Shown: positions 23,942 through 32,833, numbered from the stretch's first letter. The stretch: 64,000 bases of DNA from JANMDS01 sp031430575 (GCA_031430575.1 JANPBT010000069.1:16093-80092), one strand, 5' to 3'. The notes: generated by a model from the letters alone, not told the origin. Made by a program: numbers and translations.

Positions 23942-24832
23942 TTAAATGATCGTCGCTTCAAATAGGGCGTTGGCCAATGCATTGCGGTTGGGTGCGCGCG
24001 AGCGATAAATACGCACGACGATTTGAATGGGCGCAATCTTGGCTGCAATTGCGAGCGCACCGCTTTCGATTTCTCGCCGCACTAAGATTTCTGGCAGCCA
24101 AGCTACGCCCAGCCCGAGGCGCGCGCACTCGTGCAAGGTTTCGGCGAAATCGGCTTCGACGACCGTCTGGGCTTTCAGCTTGAGCTGATCAATGCGCAGG
24201 TGTGATTCAACGATTCGCCCTAGGATCAGTGATTGATTAAAAGCCAATAACGCAAAGCGCTTACTGGGTGTGATTGCGTGCAGCGGGCGGCCTTTGCGAT
24301 CAGCAGCGCAAACGGGCAGCAAGCGCTCATGGCCCACGGTGCGATGCTCAAAAAGCGCGGGGTCGAGCGTGATCGGGAAATCGGGATGGGCGTAAGTCAG
24401 TAAAAGATCGGCATCGCCTGCTTCCAGCAGTTGCGCGGCATCGTGCACCGAGCCTGTTTTGATGTGTACGCTATGCTTTCCCAGTAAGCCGGCATGCGCG
24501 GCAAGCAGCGCGGGCAGTTGCGTGCGCCCGAGGGTGCGCCCAGTCGCGATGCGCACGCTCGTGCGGCTCAGGGTCGTTTTCTCGCGAAAGCGCCCGCGAA
24601 GCTCGCTTAAAGATGCACCAACATCTTGGGCAACGCCGAGCAATTGCTCGCCTTCTGCTGTGAGCTTGAGCGGGTAAGTGCTGCGGTCGATGAGGGCGGT
24701 GCCCGCCCAATCTTCGAGCGCTTTGATGCGGCGACCAAATGCTGGGTGGGTGACATGCCGCTGCTGGGCAGCGCGCAGCAGCGTGCCGCATTGGGAGACG
24801 GCGAGTAAATCCTCCAGCCAAATTAATTTCAT
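23942..24832 (-). CDS. LysR-family transcriptional regulator
   Basis: A 296-residue LysR-type regulator. The N-terminal winged helix-turn-helix (WLEDLLAVSQCGTLLRAAQQRHVTHPAFGRRIKALEDW, split here by the helix turn) is followed by a substrate-binding domain from about residue 90. The HVTHPAFGRRI recognition helix is reminiscent of the HypT/YjiE branch, but the inducer is not predictable. It is transcribed toward the Bug receptor, a plausible target. The remaining part has the usual effector-fold strand pattern. Confidence 0.88.
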   Translation of the reverse strand: MKLIWLEDLLAVSQCGTLLRAAQQRHVTHPAFGRRIKALEDWAGTALIDRSTYPLKLTAEGEQLLGVAQDVGASLSELRGRFREKTTLSRTSVRIATGRTLGRTQLPALLAAHAGLLGKHSVHIKTGSVHDAAQLLEAGDADLLLTYAHPDFPITLDPALFEHRTVGHERLLPVCAADRKGRPLHAITPSKRFALLAFNQSLILGRIVESHLRIDQLKLKAQTVVEADFAETLHECARLGLGVAWLPEILVRREIESGALAIAAKIAPIQIVVRIYRSRAPNRNALANALFEATII

Positions 24833-24871
24833 ACGTGCAAGCCTCTCGTTTGGGTCTCAATGTGGCCAAAT

Positions 24872-24885
24872 CTGCGCCGCAGGTA
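24872..24885 (+). repeat. 14-bp element, single copy
   Basis: Exact copy between the two LysR genes. Confidence 0.9.
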
Positions 24886-24892
24886 GATCAAA

Positions 24893-25957
24893 TTATTTGG
24901 CGTTTTTACGCGATTTCGCGATGCGCACCCGGTTTTTAACTTCTGGCGCGACAGCGACGATAGCATCGACGTTACGGGTAAATTCTTTCTTGCGCTCTTC
25001 ATCAAATAGCGTTGGCGCGATTTCGAGAATAATTTTGCGTAGCCAAAGTTGCGCGGCGCTGTTGTTGTGATGTCGATGCCAGAGCATATCGACGTGCACT
25101 TGCGGCACTTCAAAGGGAAGCTGCACGGCAGTGAGCGCGTCGCCCATGCCGGTGGAGCTTAAGAAATGCTGCGGCAATACCGTGAGTAAGTCAGACTCGG
25201 CAACGACGCGACCGGCGGTAAAAAATTGATTGACCGTAAGCGTAATATGGCGCTTGCGATGGATCGCCGCCAGCGCTTCGTCTACGAAACCAAACGGCCG
25301 CCCAGAAAAACTCACCAGCAAATGATGCGCTTCGCAGTAGGCATCGAGGGTGAATGCTTTGGCTTTGACTTGCGCCAAAAGCGGATGGCCTTTGCGCATG
25401 ACGCAAACGTAATCGCCGTCGTAGAGCCGGGCATAGTGAAACGTATCGGGGGAATCAGTTTGCATGCCTTGCAGCCCGATGGCGGCCACCGCAGCAGGAA
25501 AGTAGCCAATGGCCACATCCATGGTGCCGCCTTCTAGTAATGCGCGTGGATCGCGCGTGGTCAAAGGGAGCACGCGTAGTGTGATGTTGCCCGACATGGC
25601 CTCAATTTGCCGCACCAAGGGCGGCACGATCATCGCCGCAGTGGCATCGGCCATTGCGAGCACAAAATTATGCTTTCCTACGCGCGGATCAAACGACTGC
25701 GGCTCGACTGATTGCCGCAGCGATTCCAGCGCTTCGCGCACCGTCGGCCAGAGCGCGAGTGCCCGCGCCGTAGGCTCGACGCCGTAGCCAGCGCGGGAGA
25801 CGAGCTCATCGCCCATGGCTTCGCGCAAGCGGCGTAAGGCATTGCTCACCGCGGGCTGGGTCATCGCCAAATTGCTTGCCGCGCGGGTCAAATTGCGCTC
25901 GGCCATCACTTCATCAAAAACCCGTAACAAATTAAGATCGAGGGTACGAAATCGCAT
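24893..25957 (-). CDS. LysR-family transcriptional regulator
   Basis: A 354-residue LysR regulator of the NodD/LeuO-like branch: LDLNLLRVFDEVMAERNLTR, then LAMTQPAVSNALRRLRE as the recognition helix region. The substrate-binding domain starts near residue 95 and includes DVAIGYFP. It carries a basic C-terminal extension (VKNRVRIAKSRKNAK) of about 30 residues, longer than the family norm. It is followed by the other LysR gene in the same direction, an unusual tandem. The target is unknown. Confidence 0.9.
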   Translation of the reverse strand: MRFRTLDLNLLRVFDEVMAERNLTRAASNLAMTQPAVSNALRRLREAMGDELVSRAGYGVEPTARALALWPTVREALESLRQSVEPQSFDPRVGKHNFVLAMADATAAMIVPPLVRQIEAMSGNITLRVLPLTTRDPRALLEGGTMDVAIGYFPAAVAAIGLQGMQTDSPDTFHYARLYDGDYVCVMRKGHPLLAQVKAKAFTLDAYCEAHHLLVSFSGRPFGFVDEALAAIHRKRHITLTVNQFFTAGRVVAESDLLTVLPQHFLSSTGMGDALTAVQLPFEVPQVHVDMLWHRHHNNSAAQLWLRKIILEIAPTLFDEERKKEFTRNVDAIVAVAPEVKNRVRIAKSRKNAK

Positions 25958-26006
25958 GATCGTCCAATATATTCATAAAACAGATGTTTATGATTATAAA
26001 TATAAA

Positions 26007-26036
26007 GTAGACGTATGGTTGAGATCCCCGTAAAGT
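26007..26036 (+). promoter_or_regulatory. Promoter module shared with the second small RNA
   Basis: GTAGAC and TAAAGT separated by 18 bases. The surrounding 46 bases (from about 25994) match those around the promoter at 27728 at 37 positions, including TATGGTTGAG or CATGGTTGAG and CGTAAAGT. Confidence 0.65.
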
Positions 26037-26080
26037 GCGTTCATTGCCAACAACGGCAACCGTAAACGAAAGGAAATACC

Positions 26081-26542
26081 ATGAGCACCTCTACTTCAAA
26101 CTTCCCAGTCCATGCCGGCCTGGAGCGCGTCGGCGCTGGGGCATCGGTGATTTCAAACGCATTAGCAACCGTGTTTGCTCGAAAAAATGTAACTAAGCTG
26201 ATCGTCGCCGTTGGCGTGATCACTGGAATCACTATCGCTGAGCGCATCGTGGATAGCGCAAATCCCGGTTTTGTAGCTGAGCTCGCCATTGTGAGCAGTG
26301 CGGCCGTGCTCGCATTCGGCGCGACGGTTGCGATTGTGTTGCCCGCGCTTCGGTTGATTCGCAGTGCTGCACATTCGCTATTGGAGCAATCCTCGCAAAT
26401 CGTGAGTGATCAAGCGTTTCTTGCATCAGCCATGGCAGATCGACGCATTATGAGCGAGCTCCACGCGGCGCAAGATCGCGCCGGTCACGCGCGTACGCCC
26501 GTGCCAAATACTGCGCAGCGGGATCTACGTTATTTCTTCTAA
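26081..26542 (+). CDS. Small membrane protein of unknown function
   Basis: A 153-residue protein with two hydrophobic segments (KLIVAVGVITGITIAERI near residues 38-55 and LAIVSSAAVLAFGATVAIVL near 68-90) followed by an amphipathic C-terminal helix rich in Ser/Gln and a polar tail ending RYFF. No family is recognised. A GAAAGGA ribosome site precedes the ATG, the promoter module described upstream drives it, and a very strong terminator follows. This makes an isolated, well-defined unit that looks highly expressed. Confidence 0.7.
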   Translation: MSTSTSNFPVHAGLERVGAGASVISNALATVFARKNVTKLIVAVGVITGITIAERIVDSANPGFVAELAIVSSAAVLAFGATVAIVLPALRLIRSAAHSLLEQSSQIVSDQAFLASAMADRRIMSELHAAQDRAGHARTPVPNTAQRDLRYFF

Positions 26543-26560
26543 GTCTCAAAACCGGTAGAA

Positions 26561-26599
26561 AAAAATGCCGCTTACGATTAATTCGTAAGCGGCATTTTT
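26561..26599 (+). terminator. Strong intrinsic terminator
   Basis: A 17-bp perfect stem (AAAAATGCCGCTTACGA and its inverse), a 5-base loop and a T tract, directly after the small membrane-protein gene. Confidence 0.92.
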
Positions 26600-26624
26600 A
26601 TTGGGACTGCGCTGAAATGGTTTA

Positions 26625-26638
26625 TACCTGCGGCGCAG
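26625..26638 (-). repeat. 14-bp element, single copy
   Basis: TACCTGCGGCGCAG on the plus strand, followed by TTCAGCCATTTT. That extension recurs beside other copies. It lies at the 3' end of the DUF2059-like gene. Confidence 0.9.
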
Positions 26639-26661
26639 ATTCAGCCATTTTGTGATGTTTG

Positions 26662-27519
26662 TCAGCTCGATTTTTGTGCCAGCGCGGTCGCCATCGCAGC
26701 CGAGAGCTCGCTCAGCATTTGATTCATCGCGCGAAAGGAAGCGACGGTAAGCCGCCCAAATGATTCGTGCTCCAGCGCTTTGACATAGCGCTCCATGTCA
26801 TCCATCGCAAGCGGCTCGTACATTTCGGCAAACGTCGCTACAAGCGATGGCCGAATCGAAGCGGACATCTTATCGGCGTTACGTTTAAATTCATCTTTCA
26901 CGGCGTTCGTATCGAAATCAGCTGGGCGTCCGGTGACCACAGCCGCAGCATTGATCGCGGCAACTGCATTTTTTTCAATGATCACCACTAAAAAGCGGGA
27001 GGCTTGGGTCGCCGTTTCAAGCCTTTCCATCACCGTGTAGCGCGCGGGCTGCTTTTGCTCCATCGCCATGCCCACGTCAATCAATCGACGCTGCACTTCT
27101 GCCGGGTCGCGGGCTGCGGCGTTGACTTCGATTGCGATCACGCGCTTGCCCAGCGCTGACTCACTAAAGGCAACGGCATGCTTCAAATCTGCCGTGGTCA
27201 CGCCGCTTGCGAGCGCCGCCCGAAAGTGGGCCTTGCCAGATGGCGAATTGAAGGCTTTTTTGGCCGCGGCTTCAACCCGCGCGAGCGCGTCTTTCGGGAT
27301 GCGGCTATCGGCCACTAGCGTATCCATCATTTGGCTGATCGTGCCCGGCACCATGCCTTCAAGCTGACGATCCATCCCTGACTTTTGCATATATTCCGCG
27401 ATCAGCTCGGGCGATGGATTTTGGGCAATGGCAGGCGGCGCGGCAATCAGCAAGCTCGCACCAGTGAGCAGGAGCGCGGCGGCAATGCTGCGGAAATAAT
27501 GCGGAGGACGAAGAGTCAT
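26662..27519 (-). CDS. Secreted DUF2059-like protein
   Basis: A 285-residue exported protein with a signal peptide ending APPAIAQ. The mature part is all-helical, with LIAEYMQKSGMDRQLEGMVPGTISQMMDTLV, which resembles the DUF2059 pattern, and a second related half (VKDEFKRNADKMSASIRPSLVATFAEMYEPLAMDDMERYV, in two parts). DUF2059 proteins are periplasmic and of unknown function. Alone in its transcription unit. Confidence 0.7.
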   Translation of the reverse strand: MTLRPPHYFRSIAAALLLTGASLLIAAPPAIAQNPSPELIAEYMQKSGMDRQLEGMVPGTISQMMDTLVADSRIPKDALARVEAAAKKAFNSPSGKAHFRAALASGVTTADLKHAVAFSESALGKRVIAIEVNAAARDPAEVQRRLIDVGMAMEQKQPARYTVMERLETATQASRFLVVIIEKNAVAAINAAAVVTGRPADFDTNAVKDEFKRNADKMSASIRPSLVATFAEMYEPLAMDDMERYVKALEHESFGRLTVASFRAMNQMLSELSAAMATALAQKSS

Positions 27520-27600
27520 CGAGTCAGCGACACAAGGCGTATCGCTCCATTGGGGCAGCTTAGTTTAGCGATCTATGTGGGTGCGGGCCGCGATCAGAAA

Positions 27601-27663
27601 TACCTGCGGCGCAGTTTTTGCCGTAATTAGCGGCCGCAAAGCCCCGATTCTGCGCCGCAGGTA
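27601..27663. repeat. Inverted pair of the 14-bp element
   Basis: Exact TACCTGCGGCGCAG at 27601-27614 and CTGCGCCGCAGGTA at 27650-27663, upstream of the second small RNA. Confidence 0.9.
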
Positions 27664-27727
27664 TTGAAATTACGATTGTGGCGCTTAATGTATTTCTAAA
27701 TCATATAGAACTTATTACGAATATAAA

Positions 27728-27757
27728 TTGGACGCATGGTTGAGTTCGGCGTAAAGT
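27728..27757 (+). promoter_or_regulatory. Promoter of the second small RNA
   Basis: TTGGAC (27728-27733) and TAAAGT (27752-27757) with 18 bases between, ending 6 bases before the conserved RNA start. Shared with the promoter at 26007. Confidence 0.7.
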
Positions 27758-27762
27758 TCGAT

Positions 27763-27846
27763 TTGTCTCCTTCTGTATCGCATTCCTCCTCCTTTTTGGA
27801 TACAGACCTCAAGCCCCCATGTGAAAGCACTGGGGGCATTTTTTTG
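27763..27846 (+). ncRNA. Candidate anti-Shine-Dalgarno small RNA, copy 2
   Basis: About 84 nt, lacking a plausible open frame. It starts TTGTCTCCTTCTG as copy 1 does. Stem-loop 1 pairs CTGTATC (27773-27779) with GATACAG (27799-27805) and presents TCCTCCTCCT in a 19-base loop. A terminator stem GCCCCCA/TGGGGGC (27813-27837) and a T tract complete it. Promoter boxes sit at the right distance. Compared with copy 1 the stem has changed on both sides while pairing is kept. The CCTCCTCC loop could pair with ribosome-binding sites of messages or titrate a protein. Confidence 0.78.
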
Positions 27847-27855
27847 CTCAATGCG

Positions 27856-28974
27856 CTAGAGCGGTAGCCACTTTTGATCGCTCGCGCGCTCGGCAACCCA
27901 AACCAGCGATAAAACCGCAATCGGCATTGCGATACGTCGGGCAACCGGGATCACGCTCGTGCGGCTGCGCGTAAGCCAAGCCATGAGCAGCCAGACCGCG
28001 CTCGCGATCGCGAGCTGACCGAGCTCAACGCCGATGTTAAAGCCAAAAAGGGCGGTGAGTAGCGCGCCGGGCGTCAGATTTGCAGCAGACATTCCGGTTG
28101 CCAAACCAAGGCCATGCACGAGCCCGAAGGCGAAGGTCATCGCCCACCGCGGACCCATCATAAAAGGCACGATGACGTCAATCGCGGTCAGCGTCACGGT
28201 CGCCGCGATCAGGGTTTCAGTCCATCGCGGAGAAAAATTGACGACACCAAAAACTGCAAGCCCAAGCGTGATCGAGTGGGCGACGGTGAATGCAGTCACC
28301 GCGGCAATCAGTGATTTCAGCGCCGCCCGATTTGCATTGCCGTGCACGCGCACCGTGCCGATCACGATCAGAACGACAAATAAGATGTGATCCAGCCCAA
28401 TGCTGATATGGTGCAAGCCCTCTTTGGCAAACGAAATGAGCGATTGCGGTGTTGCGTTGGCGTCGTTGATGTTGATCGATTGCGTGCCAAGATTTGGGTC
28501 GAGCACGCGCGTGACCGTCGCCCCGTTTGCCGTGAGCGCCAAAATAGCGCGATGTTGTGGATCGATTCCGGTGAGCAGCGTGTAGCCTACGACAATCGGT
28601 GCCGTGACATCAATTGCGCAATCAGCGCTAAATGTGATGCGGCTGTAGAAACCATCGGTGTGCGAAATCGGCGATTGCGCGCCCGGGGTGATCAAGCAAT
28701 TTTTCCCCATGTGTGAAATTGAAAAATGGGTAAACGCGTATGCCCTGATGCGGGCAGCCTCTGCTTTCATTTCGCCGAAAGTGATCGCACCATCATCGTT
28801 TTGATCAATGGCAATTGCGGCGTCAAGATCGCGTAGCGCGACGTCCCAATGCCCGGTGATCTGCGTCGGGCTGAGGTCAAGCGTTAGATAGCTATCGCTC
28901 GCTTTGTGGGCGCGGGCATTCATCGAAATTGCCATTGATGCCAACGCGCACAATAAAAAGAGGGCGCGCATCAT
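27856..28974 (-). CDS. HupE/UreJ-type membrane protein
   Basis: A 372-residue protein. A signal peptide (to NARAH) is followed by a ~170-residue periplasmic domain and then six or seven hydrophobic segments with the HupE/UreJ-2 motifs GLHHISIGLDHILFVVL, HSITLGLAVFG and FGLVHGLGLA. The histidines may bind metal. The periplasmic domain contains an EF-hand-like loop (DQNDDGAITFGE). It overlaps the upstream TPR gene by 4 bases (ATGA) and is the last gene of the DUF4331-TPR-HupE operon. The function is unknown; nickel or other metal transport is suggested only by the family name. Confidence 0.85.
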   Translation of the reverse strand: MMRALFLLCALASMAISMNARAHKASDSYLTLDLSPTQITGHWDVALRDLDAAIAIDQNDDGAITFGEMKAEAARIRAYAFTHFSISHMGKNCLITPGAQSPISHTDGFYSRITFSADCAIDVTAPIVVGYTLLTGIDPQHRAILALTANGATVTRVLDPNLGTQSININDANATPQSLISFAKEGLHHISIGLDHILFVVLIVIGTVRVHGNANRAALKSLIAAVTAFTVAHSITLGLAVFGVVNFSPRWTETLIAATVTLTAIDVIVPFMMGPRWAMTFAFGLVHGLGLATGMSAANLTPGALLTALFGFNIGVELGQLAIASAVWLLMAWLTRSRTSVIPVARRIAMPIAVLSLVWVAERASDQKWLPL

Positions 28975-30131
28975 AAGCGGCGGGGCGCGATCGCGCGCGT
29001 GGCAGTAAGCGTAGGGTGTTGAAATTGGGTGGTTTGCAGCCACTGATTCGCAATGGCAATGGCAGGCGCATCGCCTGCTGCACGAGCGCAGGCGAGCAGC
29101 AGCAGCGCATCAAAGGGCTCTTTTTGGGTTTGCCAATTTTTCAACGCGAGCGACGTCGCGCGTTGCGGTGCGTCGTCTAGCTTAAGCGCTGCGAGTGCTT
29201 GTTCCCGGCTATGCGGCGATTCACCGCGTTGGGCTGAGGCGGCAAGCCGATTACGCACCATTTCGGCTAATGCCGAGGCATTGGTCGCGTTGAGTTGTCG
29301 CGTTGCGATGGCTAAGCGCAAAAGCGCGGCATCAGGTAGCGCGTCAGGTTCAAAACGAAACAACGCAACGACCGCATTCGGTTGCTGGGCGTCTAGCAAA
29401 AAATCTGCAAACGCAATGCGGGCATACAAATCTTCGGGGTTCAGACGCAAGGCCTGCGTGTAGCTTGCATGGGCTTGTGTGTGATCGCCAATGCGCTCGC
29501 TCAGCTCGGCTACGAGTGTGCTCGCCCAGCTGCGTGTGGCGGCATCAACGGCGTGTGATTGATTGAGGTCAGCGAGCAGCTGCGCGCGCGCTGGCGCTGC
29601 GCGGCCTTCAATGCCGTCGAGGTGTGCGGTACACAGCGTTGGAATCAATCCGCGACTTAACTTCGCAAGCGATTGGCAGCTCGCGCGGGCTTCGCCGTAG
29701 CGAGCCATGGTTGAAAGCAAAATCGCCAGATCTAGATGGGTTTGGGCAGTATCAGGGCTGCGCGCTTTGCTCAACGATAAATCTTTAAGCGCAGCCTCAA
29801 AGTGATGGTCAGCCTGCTTAATAGCAGCCCGCAGGCGCAGCAGATCAGCCGGTGCGTCATCGCGTGTCCACCATGGCGCCAGCGCTTGCTGGGCATAGCC
29901 GTACGCACGTGGATCGTGTTGGGTGCGGGCGACGCTGATCCAGCGTTGCGCGGAAATCATTGCCGCATTGATGTCTGCTGTCGGCAGGCGCGGGGGTCGG
30001 TTGGCCCGCTTTTGCACGGTCGCCAACACTGTATCGTCGGTCATCGTAATAGGAAGCTTTTGCGCCATTGCGCATGGCAACGCCGACAGCGTTGCCATGC
30101 AAAGCGCGACGACAACTAACGAGCGCTTCAT
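28971..30131 (-). CDS. Exported TPR-repeat protein
   Basis: A 386-residue protein with a signal peptide (ends PCAMAQ) and helical TPR repeats from about residue 60 to 260; the clearest is ERIGDHTQAHASYTQALRLN. It is very Ala-rich and has no catalytic motif. It lies 9 bases after the DUF4331 stop and overlaps the HupE-like gene, so the three are one operon, and it probably acts as a scaffold in the periplasm for its neighbours. Confidence 0.8.
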   Translation of the reverse strand: MKRSLVVVALCMATLSALPCAMAQKLPITMTDDTVLATVQKRANRPPRLPTADINAAMISAQRWISVARTQHDPRAYGYAQQALAPWWTRDDAPADLLRLRAAIKQADHHFEAALKDLSLSKARSPDTAQTHLDLAILLSTMARYGEARASCQSLAKLSRGLIPTLCTAHLDGIEGRAAPARAQLLADLNQSHAVDAATRSWASTLVAELSERIGDHTQAHASYTQALRLNPEDLYARIAFADFLLDAQQPNAVVALFRFEPDALPDAALLRLAIATRQLNATNASALAEMVRNRLAASAQRGESPHSREQALAALKLDDAPQRATSLALKNWQTQKEPFDALLLLACARAAGDAPAIAIANQWLQTTQFQHPTLTATRAIAPRRL

Positions 30132-30140
30132 CGCTTACGA

Positions 30141-31661
30141 TTAAAGGCCGTTAGCGCCGTTTGGAGATCCCGGCAATGGTGTACGCAGGAACGGGAAGGT
30201 GTTATCAAACTGACTATCTTCAACCAGCACGCCATCGGTATACGGCAGATCTGCCGAGCCCGGCTTGCCCGTGCCCGGTGCGAGTAACACACCCATGACA
30301 ACGCGCAGCGCGATATCGACCACATCATCGCCGGGGCGGCGGCCGTTTGGAAAGCCTGCAGGGTCGCAGCCGGGGTTAGAAAGCGTAAGCGCACCCGATA
30401 CGAAGCATGCCGCTGCGCCTAGACTATTTTGCTTGCCTTTCATCGTGACTGGCAATGCCGTATTGAGCCGAATCATTTCTGACGGCGTCACCGTTTTGAA
30501 TTGATTGACGCCGGGCACACCCGTGAGAAATGCAGCCACCAAATCATTGCGTGGTGTTGCCGGGGCTCTGACGCCGTCTGCACCGTAAAGCGCTTCAAGC
30601 AGCGCCGGTAGCGTCGGGTTAGTCACGTAGTCGCCAAATTGGCCATCGTCTTTCGGCTCGCTCGCGTTAAATTTATCTTTATCGGGCACGCCAATTACTA
30701 CTTCGTTGACTAGCGGCATGCCAAGGCGTGAGACCTGCACAAAGCCACCGACCGCAGCGCTATCTGGCATGTTGACTTTACGCGCTGGTAAGCTTGCGCT
30801 TGCCCAAACACCGATCACTGGCTCCGCTGCCGTGGTGATGCAATTGATCGGCACTTCCATCGCGATGGTGGTGACGTTTTTATATTCCGTTGAATTGGGC
30901 GAGCCGCTGCGCGCGCCGATGACTTTTGCTGTTGGAATATTAACAAGGTCAAAAATTTCGCCAAGATTGACACCGAAACCTTCTTTGCGCTGACCCACGA
31001 AGACGCGCGGGAACGTGCCCGCGGGCGGCGTGCAACCGGGGATATCAATGCCGCGCACGTGCATACCGGCGTATGCCGCGTAATTAGGAATCGATTTATT
31101 GCCGATGTTATCCATGGGCTTTTCAAAGGCGTTGCCGCCGACCAAATTGCCGACTGCAGCTTTCGTGCCAGCACGCTTTGCGCCTTTAATTAAATCGACG
31201 GTGTAACTCTGTACGAAGTTAAGCTGGGGTTGATTCCCCGTGATTAACGAGCCTGAGTTCAGCAGCGGAATCGGGATCATCTTGCCGCCGATATTGAGCG
31301 CCGTGCCGCGAATCGTATTGGTAAATTTAAATGAAAAGGTAAAGTCTTCTTTCGCGTCGCCGGTGTTGTCGATATGAATTTCATACAGTGCATCAGGGTC
31401 CATTGCAAAATAATTTGGACCACCATAAGCATCTTGCAACGGCACGTAATTGGCGAGGATGACAACATAACCCTCACGCCCCGGCTCATAGCTGCGAAAG
31501 GCGTAAGTATCGGTGTTATCGACTTTGGGGTATTGGGTAATCATCGGCGCTTCTCGATGACTGGAAGCCAGCGCGATGGGCGCGGCAATGATCGCGCTGG
31601 AAATCAACGCGGTGGTCAGAATGCCCCGCGCTACAAGCGAAAACGGTTTATGGATAAACAT
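30141..31661 (-). CDS. DUF4331 exported protein
   Basis: A 506-residue protein with a signal peptide ending ALASSHREAP; the SHREAP motif followed by DNTDTYAF and YVPLQDAYGGPNYFAMD is the DUF4331 hallmark. The family is periplasmic or secreted with no known activity. The C-terminal half contains GRRPGDDVVDIALRVVMG and LPYTDGV, also conserved as I recall. The ATG before FIHKPF has GGAG upstream; the longer frame was dropped. It is the first gene of the operon with the TPR and HupE-like genes. Confidence 0.9.
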   Translation of the reverse strand: MFIHKPFSLVARGILTTALISSAIIAAPIALASSHREAPMITQYPKVDNTDTYAFRSYEPGREGYVVILANYVPLQDAYGGPNYFAMDPDALYEIHIDNTGDAKEDFTFSFKFTNTIRGTALNIGGKMIPIPLLNSGSLITGNQPQLNFVQSYTVDLIKGAKRAGTKAAVGNLVGGNAFEKPMDNIGNKSIPNYAAYAGMHVRGIDIPGCTPPAGTFPRVFVGQRKEGFGVNLGEIFDLVNIPTAKVIGARSGSPNSTEYKNVTTIAMEVPINCITTAAEPVIGVWASASLPARKVNMPDSAAVGGFVQVSRLGMPLVNEVVIGVPDKDKFNASEPKDDGQFGDYVTNPTLPALLEALYGADGVRAPATPRNDLVAAFLTGVPGVNQFKTVTPSEMIRLNTALPVTMKGKQNSLGAAACFVSGALTLSNPGCDPAGFPNGRRPGDDVVDIALRVVMGVLLAPGTGKPGSADLPYTDGVLVEDSQFDNTFPFLRTPLPGSPNGANGL

Positions 31662-31849
31662 GTAATTCTCCAAAAGGAAATGAACGACTTTCGACATACG
31701 GCGGTGGTCGCTAAATAGTTTTTGGGAATTGCGCGCTTTTAGGGTCGCTCCACGCACTCTCGAAAACCAAAGCATGCGTGGCTGCGTATATCAGCTATTC
31801 TAAAGCGGCGAAGTTCAAAACGCTTTTTGAACTCATGCTGATCATTGAT

Positions 31850-31887
31850 CTGCGCCGCGGGTGATGCGGTAAATACCTGCGGCGCAG
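31850..31887. repeat. Two elements in tail-to-tail order
   Basis: A variant CTGCGCCGCGGGTG at 31850-31863, then exact TACCTGCGGCGCAG at 31874-31887, at the 3' end of the SDR gene. About 190 bases upstream of the DUF4331 operon hold no gene. Confidence 0.75.
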
Positions 31888-31908
31888 ATTTGGCAGAAAA
31901 AGTGCTTG

Positions 31909-32655
31909 CTAGTAAGTCGCGCGACCGCCTGAAATATCAAATACACCACCCGTCGTAAACGAGCAATCGGCGCTGGAAAGCCACGCCACCATCGCTGCGA
32001 TTTCATCGACTTGCACAAACCGATTCATCGGAATTTTTGATTTCATAAACGCGATAAATTCTGGTGTCATCTGCTTAAAAATATCGGTCTCGGCTGCGGC
32101 GGGCGTCACGCAATTGCAGAGTACGCCCAAGGTTGCCAGCTCTTTTCCTAGCGATTTAGTCAAGCCAATCAAGCCTGCTTTTGCCGCACTGTACGCGGGC
32201 GCATTGGGGTTGCCTTCTTTCCCCGCAACGCTCGCGATATTGACGATACGCCCGTAGCCGCGCGCGATCAAATGCGGCACCACAGCGCGGGCGACGAGAA
32301 ACGGCGCGATCAAATCAACTTCAACCACTTCTCGAAAAGCGGCGGGCGGGTATTCCCACGTCTTCACATTCGGACCCGTGATTCCTGCGTTGTTAATCAA
32401 GATATCGATCTGGCCGTGCGCGGTGATCGTAGCGTTTGTTGCCGCCGTGATCTCGTGTTCATCGCAGACGTTGACTACGTGTGTGCTCGATTTTTCGCCA
32501 AGCGCGCTCTGCGCTGCAGCGAGCGCTGCAGGGTCACGATCCCAAATGGCGACCCGCGCGCCAGAGGCGATAAAGCGCTCGGCGCAGGCTAAGCCAATAC
32601 CGCGCGCGCCGCCGGTGATGATGGCCACGCGGCCGGAGAGGTCAATTGCGTTCAT
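31909..32655 (-). CDS. SDR-family oxidoreductase
   Basis: A 248-residue classical short-chain dehydrogenase with TGGARGIG (cofactor), NNAG, and the catalytic S...YSAAK (IASVAGKEGNPNAPAYSAAK). It ends FDISGGRATY. The closest known types by pattern are 3-oxoacyl-ACP reductase-like or sugar/hydroxyacid dehydrogenases; the substrate is not predictable. Same strand as the 3-hydroxybutyrate dehydrogenase gene 180 bases upstream, but an element pair separates them. Confidence 0.85.
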   Translation of the reverse strand: MNAIDLSGRVAIITGGARGIGLACAERFIASGARVAIWDRDPAALAAAQSALGEKSSTHVVNVCDEHEITAATNATITAHGQIDILINNAGITGPNVKTWEYPPAAFREVVEVDLIAPFLVARAVVPHLIARGYGRIVNIASVAGKEGNPNAPAYSAAKAGLIGLTKSLGKELATLGVLCNCVTPAAAETDIFKQMTPEFIAFMKSKIPMNRFVQVDEIAAMVAWLSSADCSFTTGGVFDISGGRATY

Positions 32656-32743
32656 AGTCGACGAAGTTGGGTAACGAAGTTACGAGATTGTGGCGCATTC
32701 GACGCCGCAATCGGAGCGCGCGGTTCACTGCCGCGCGCAGAAA

Positions 32744-32796
32744 TACTTGCGGCGCAGATTTGCACTCAAATTTGATCGCAATCTGCGCCGCAGGTA
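32744..32796. repeat. Inverted pair of the 14-bp element
   Basis: TACTTGCGGCGCAG (one mismatch) at 32744-32757 and exact CTGCGCCGCAGGTA at 32783-32796, at the 3' end of the 3-hydroxybutyrate dehydrogenase gene. Confidence 0.85.
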
Positions 32797-32833
32797 TTTG
32801 ATGAAATCAGACCAACGTCGCGTTGAAAAATCG

